From positions 5,526,900 through 5,590,899 of the forward strand of contig CM055107.1 of the NCBI GenBank assembly GCA_029204225.1: a DNA stretch of 64,000 bases, in the 5' to 3' direction. This document shows positions 61,291-64,000 of the stretch, piece by piece; positions within the stretch are counted from its first letter, which is position 1; each line of letters starts with the position of its first letter. The position numbers were made by a program, and so were the translations under genes. Below the pieces are notes generated by a model. It was not told where the DNA came from, made no database searches, and was given only the letters and a program-made list of their open reading frames with translations. The stretch comes from Diphasiastrum complanatum. Taxonomy: Eukaryota > Streptophyta > Lycopodiopsida > Lycopodiales > Lycopodiaceae.

Positions 61291-62305
61291 TCATCTTATC
61301 AAGATGATCAAGCGTGGTATATTGACTCGGGAGCCACAAGACACATGACGGGTAACAAGGATTGGTTCAGTAAAGTGTTGGATAATGGAACGTCTGTTTT
61401 ACAAGCAAATGGTGATATGTGCAAGATCAAGGGAGTAGGCATCATTTCAATCCAACTACCTGATGGCAAAAGCAGGATGATCAGGGAAGTACTTTATGTA
61501 CCAGGTTTGAAGAGAAATCTACTTTCTGTTGGTGTCATTACTGATCAAAAGTTGAAAGTAGAATTTGCCCATGATCGTTGCTTTGTGAAGGATGTGAACC
61601 AAAAGTTCAAAGTCATTGCGGATGGTATAAGAGAGCCCAACACCAGATTGTACAGGTTGAATGCTACAATCAAGGGGCAACATGGACTTGTCTCGTCCAT
61701 TCCATCGCAAACTGAACTGTGGCATAAGAGGCTTGTTCACTTGAACTTAGAAAGCCTCAATTTAATGAGGAAATTGGAAATGGTGAAAGGATTACCTACG
61801 ATAGAAAACCACTTGAAGTTGATGTGCGAATCATGTGTGTATAGGAAGCAGCATCGATAGAAGTTCAATAAAGGTGGTGTTGCAAGGGCAAAGAACATCC
61901 TGGATTTGATCCACACAAATTTATGCGGGTCTATGAGGACTATGTCCTTAGGTAAAACCTTCTATTTCATGACCTTTATTGATGATATGTCATGTAAGAC
62001 GTGGATTTACTTCTTGAAGAAGAAATCGGATGCATTTGACAATTTCAAGAGCTTCAAAGCATTGGTCGAAAATCAGACAAGTAGGAAGATCAAAGTTCTA
62101 AGATCAGATGGTGGAGGTGAGTACAAGTCTAACGACTTAAATGATCTTTGTGATCAATGTGGGATCAAAAGACAATTTACGCAAGCTCATACTCCTGCTC
62201 TCAATGGTGTAGCTGAGCGCAAGAATTGTACGATTGTGGAAAGTGCCAGATGCATGCTAGTTGAGATGAAACTACCAAAATATTTTTGGTCAGAAGCATG
62301 CGGTA
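61291..62305 (+). pseudogene. Ty1/copia protease and integrase
   Basis: Same frame as gag. The protease is WYIDSGATRHMTGNKDWF at about 61315, intact. The pre-integrase and zinc region are ELWHKRLVHLNLESL near 61715 and CESCVYRKQHR near 61828, with TAG at 61858-61860. In the integrase core the first catalytic Asp is Asn (IHTNLCGSM near 61910), while LRSDGGGEY (62098) and NGVAERKNCTIVES (62200) keep the second Asp and the Glu. At about 62300 the integrase C-terminal domain is deleted and the frame changes to the linker DYKCFDPVENKIHVSHDIIF. Confidence 0.88.
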
Positions 62306-64000
62306 CGACTATAAATGTTTTGATCCAGTGGAGAACAAAATACATGTCAGCCATGATATCATCTTTGATGAATCCAACATGTATGAAGATGAGAATGCTG
62401 AGAAGACAGACACATCCAGTGGAAAAGACGGTATAGCGAGGATATCTCCTGATGATGTCCATTTATTAACTTTCCTAGTAATAGACATGAGGATACATTT
62501 CAAGATACTCAACCTCAAGAGACAGGTTGGAGAGGTAGAGATAAATCTTTTGGTGTATGAAGGATTGAAGTTGCAGGTGACAAACGCAAGGAGAAAGATG
62601 TACCGTGAGATACATTTTTTGCCAAGAAGCCGATCACCTGACAAGAAGCTCCCTAAGTGGTTTGAGAGATCGTTGGAGAGCCGCGACATGGATGACTTTT
62701 CAGGATCATCTAGCCAGGGAGAGCTACGAAGATCAAAAAGAAAGAAGACACAACCTGAAAGGTATGAAGCAAATTATGCTCTCTTATCTAGTATTATTCA
62801 AAGCAAAGAATCTTCGACTTATGTTGAATCGAAGGATGATGACATTTGGGTCAAGGCCATGGGAGAGGAGATGGAGCCAATTGCTAAGCATAACACATGG
62901 GACTTAGTGGAACCACTACTTGCCAAGAAACCCATTGGTTGTAAATGGGTATACAGGACTAAGTACCATGCAGATGGAAGTATAGCAAAGCACAAAGCAA
63001 GATTGGTGATCAAAGGGTATGCACAAAGTAAAGGGATCGACTATGAGGAGACCTTTGCGCCAGTATGTAAGTGGAATACTCTACATCTACTTGTTGCTTT
63101 AGCATCACATTTTGGTTGGCCTTTGCATCAGATGGATGTGAAATCTGCTTTTCTAAATGGGGAGTTAGAAGAAGAGGTGTTCATGGATCAACTTGAAGGC
63201 TTTGTAGTGAAAGGACATGAGAATAAAGTATGTCATTTGAAGAAAGCACTTTATGGTCTTAAACAGGCACCACGTGCGTGGTATAGCAGGATTGATGCCT
63301 ACTTTCGTTCTAAGGGGATGGTGAGAACACACTTGAATCCAAATCTTTATGTCTTATGCTTTGATGGTATGGTTTCTTTGATTGCTCTTTATGTTGATGA
63401 CTTGATTATTACGGAAAATAATCAAGAGATGATAGACATGATTAAGAAAGACCTCATGGAACAGGTCAAGATGACAGATCTCAGCCTAATGCATTATTGC
63501 CTTGGAGTAGAGGTGTGGCAAAAAGGACACGAAGTGGGTTTAACACATGCGAAGTATGTCAGAGAGTTGCTACACAGGTTCAGGTTGCAGGATTGCAAGC
63601 CAATGAACACTCCTATTGAACCAGGTAAGAAGCTTTCTAAGCTCGATGAGTCACAGCCATTTGATGCTACGTTGTATAGGCAGTTAGTAGGGAGCTTGAT
63701 TTACCTTACCACAACTAGACCAAATGTATGCTATGTTGTTGGTATTATAAGTCAGTTTATGGTAGCACCTACGGAAACACATTGGAAGGCAGCTAAGCGC
63801 ATTTTGCATTATGTCAAAGGCACTTCAGATTATGGCGATTTACAGGAAGCATGAGGGTTTACCTGAGTTATGTGGCTATGTGGATGCAGATTGGGGAGGT
63901 GACTATGACGATTGTAGATCCACCACAAGGTATGATGTATTCCATCTTTGTGGCAGTTGCTTTTCCTGGTCTAGTAAGAAGCAAAGTACAATTGCTCTAT
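62306..64000 (+). pseudogene. Ty1/copia reverse transcriptase and RNase H, cut by window end
   Basis: A 500-codon frame runs from the integrase-RT linker (SKRKKTQPERYEANYA-like basic segment near 62735) into RT: AMGEEMEPIAKHNTWDLV, GCKWVYRTKYHADGSIAKHK, QMDVKSAFLNGELEEEVFM, KKALYGLKQAPRAWYSRID, catalytic YVDD at 63390-63401, and HWKAAKRILHYVKGTSDYG. One frameshift near 63836 moves to RNase H: GYVDADWGGDYDDCRSTT and SWSSKKQSTIAL at the window edge. RT itself is intact, so this is one of the least decayed copies here. Confidence 0.9.

Overview
The window reads as nuclear DNA of a large, repeat-rich plant genome, AT-rich and dominated by old, broken LTR retrotransposons. Both Ty3/gypsy and Ty1/copia superfamilies are present on both strands, nested and truncated, with nearly every reading frame interrupted. 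Host-type signals are a plant EXORDIUM-like gene, a plant cytochrome P450 fragment and plant tRNA-Trp genes. The heavy load of ancient elements would suit a gymnosperm-like genome, but this is inference; nothing here fixes the species.

Layout. 0-1.8 kb: the 3' end of an LTR element and its LTR, which carries a 382-bp inverted-repeat insertion. 1.8-6.9 kb: a decayed Ty3/gypsy gag-PR-RT-RNaseH-IN series (+), followed by a tract full of CATCCGAC-like motifs and a low-complexity broken reading frame to 9.7 kb. 10.5-11.9 kb: a block with a tRNA-Trp gene; a diverged inverted copy with a second tRNA-Trp gene lies at 34.2-35.7 kb. 12-13 kb: two long TC microsatellites. 16.2-18.1 kb: a 73-bp tandem array and then the one recognisable single-copy-type host gene, an EXORDIUM-like secreted protein gene broken by a one-base frameshift. 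19-22.6 kb: two decayed copia fragments (-). 22.9-23.6 kb: a solo-LTR-like element with a 158-bp TC tract. 24.6-25.2 kb: a possible end of a CACTA transposon. 25.7-30.1 kb: a gypsy copy (-) split by another LTR element and joined to a copia fragment. 30.1-31.8 kb: a copia RT-RNaseH (+).

37.2-38.8 kb: a copia gag-PR-IN piece (+). 38.9-41.9 kb: the 5' part of a gypsy element (+). 42.2-42.6 kb: an N-terminal cytochrome P450 pseudogene fragment. 42.6-47.7 kb: the most complete gypsy element (-), with a chromodomain-like C-terminus and an integrase interrupted by a 654-bp solo LTR that still has its 5-bp target duplication. 48.9-51.8 kb: the 5' end of an LTR element (-), same family as 596-1826. 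52.7-54.6 kb: gypsy gag (-) with upstream GTCGGATGCA-type motifs and a 41-bp minisatellite. 58.9-64 kb: a copia element (+) with a short 5' LTR, running off the window edge.

No operon-like or CRISPR-like organisation exists. The only genes that look potentially functional are the two tRNA-Trp genes. I found no convincing new biological system. The most unusual signals are the CATCCGAC motif tracts flanking two gypsy pieces, the shared G-box palindrome in unrelated LTR elements, the inverted tRNA-Trp duplication with a compensatory stem change, and the chimeric copia/gypsy and P450 junctions.
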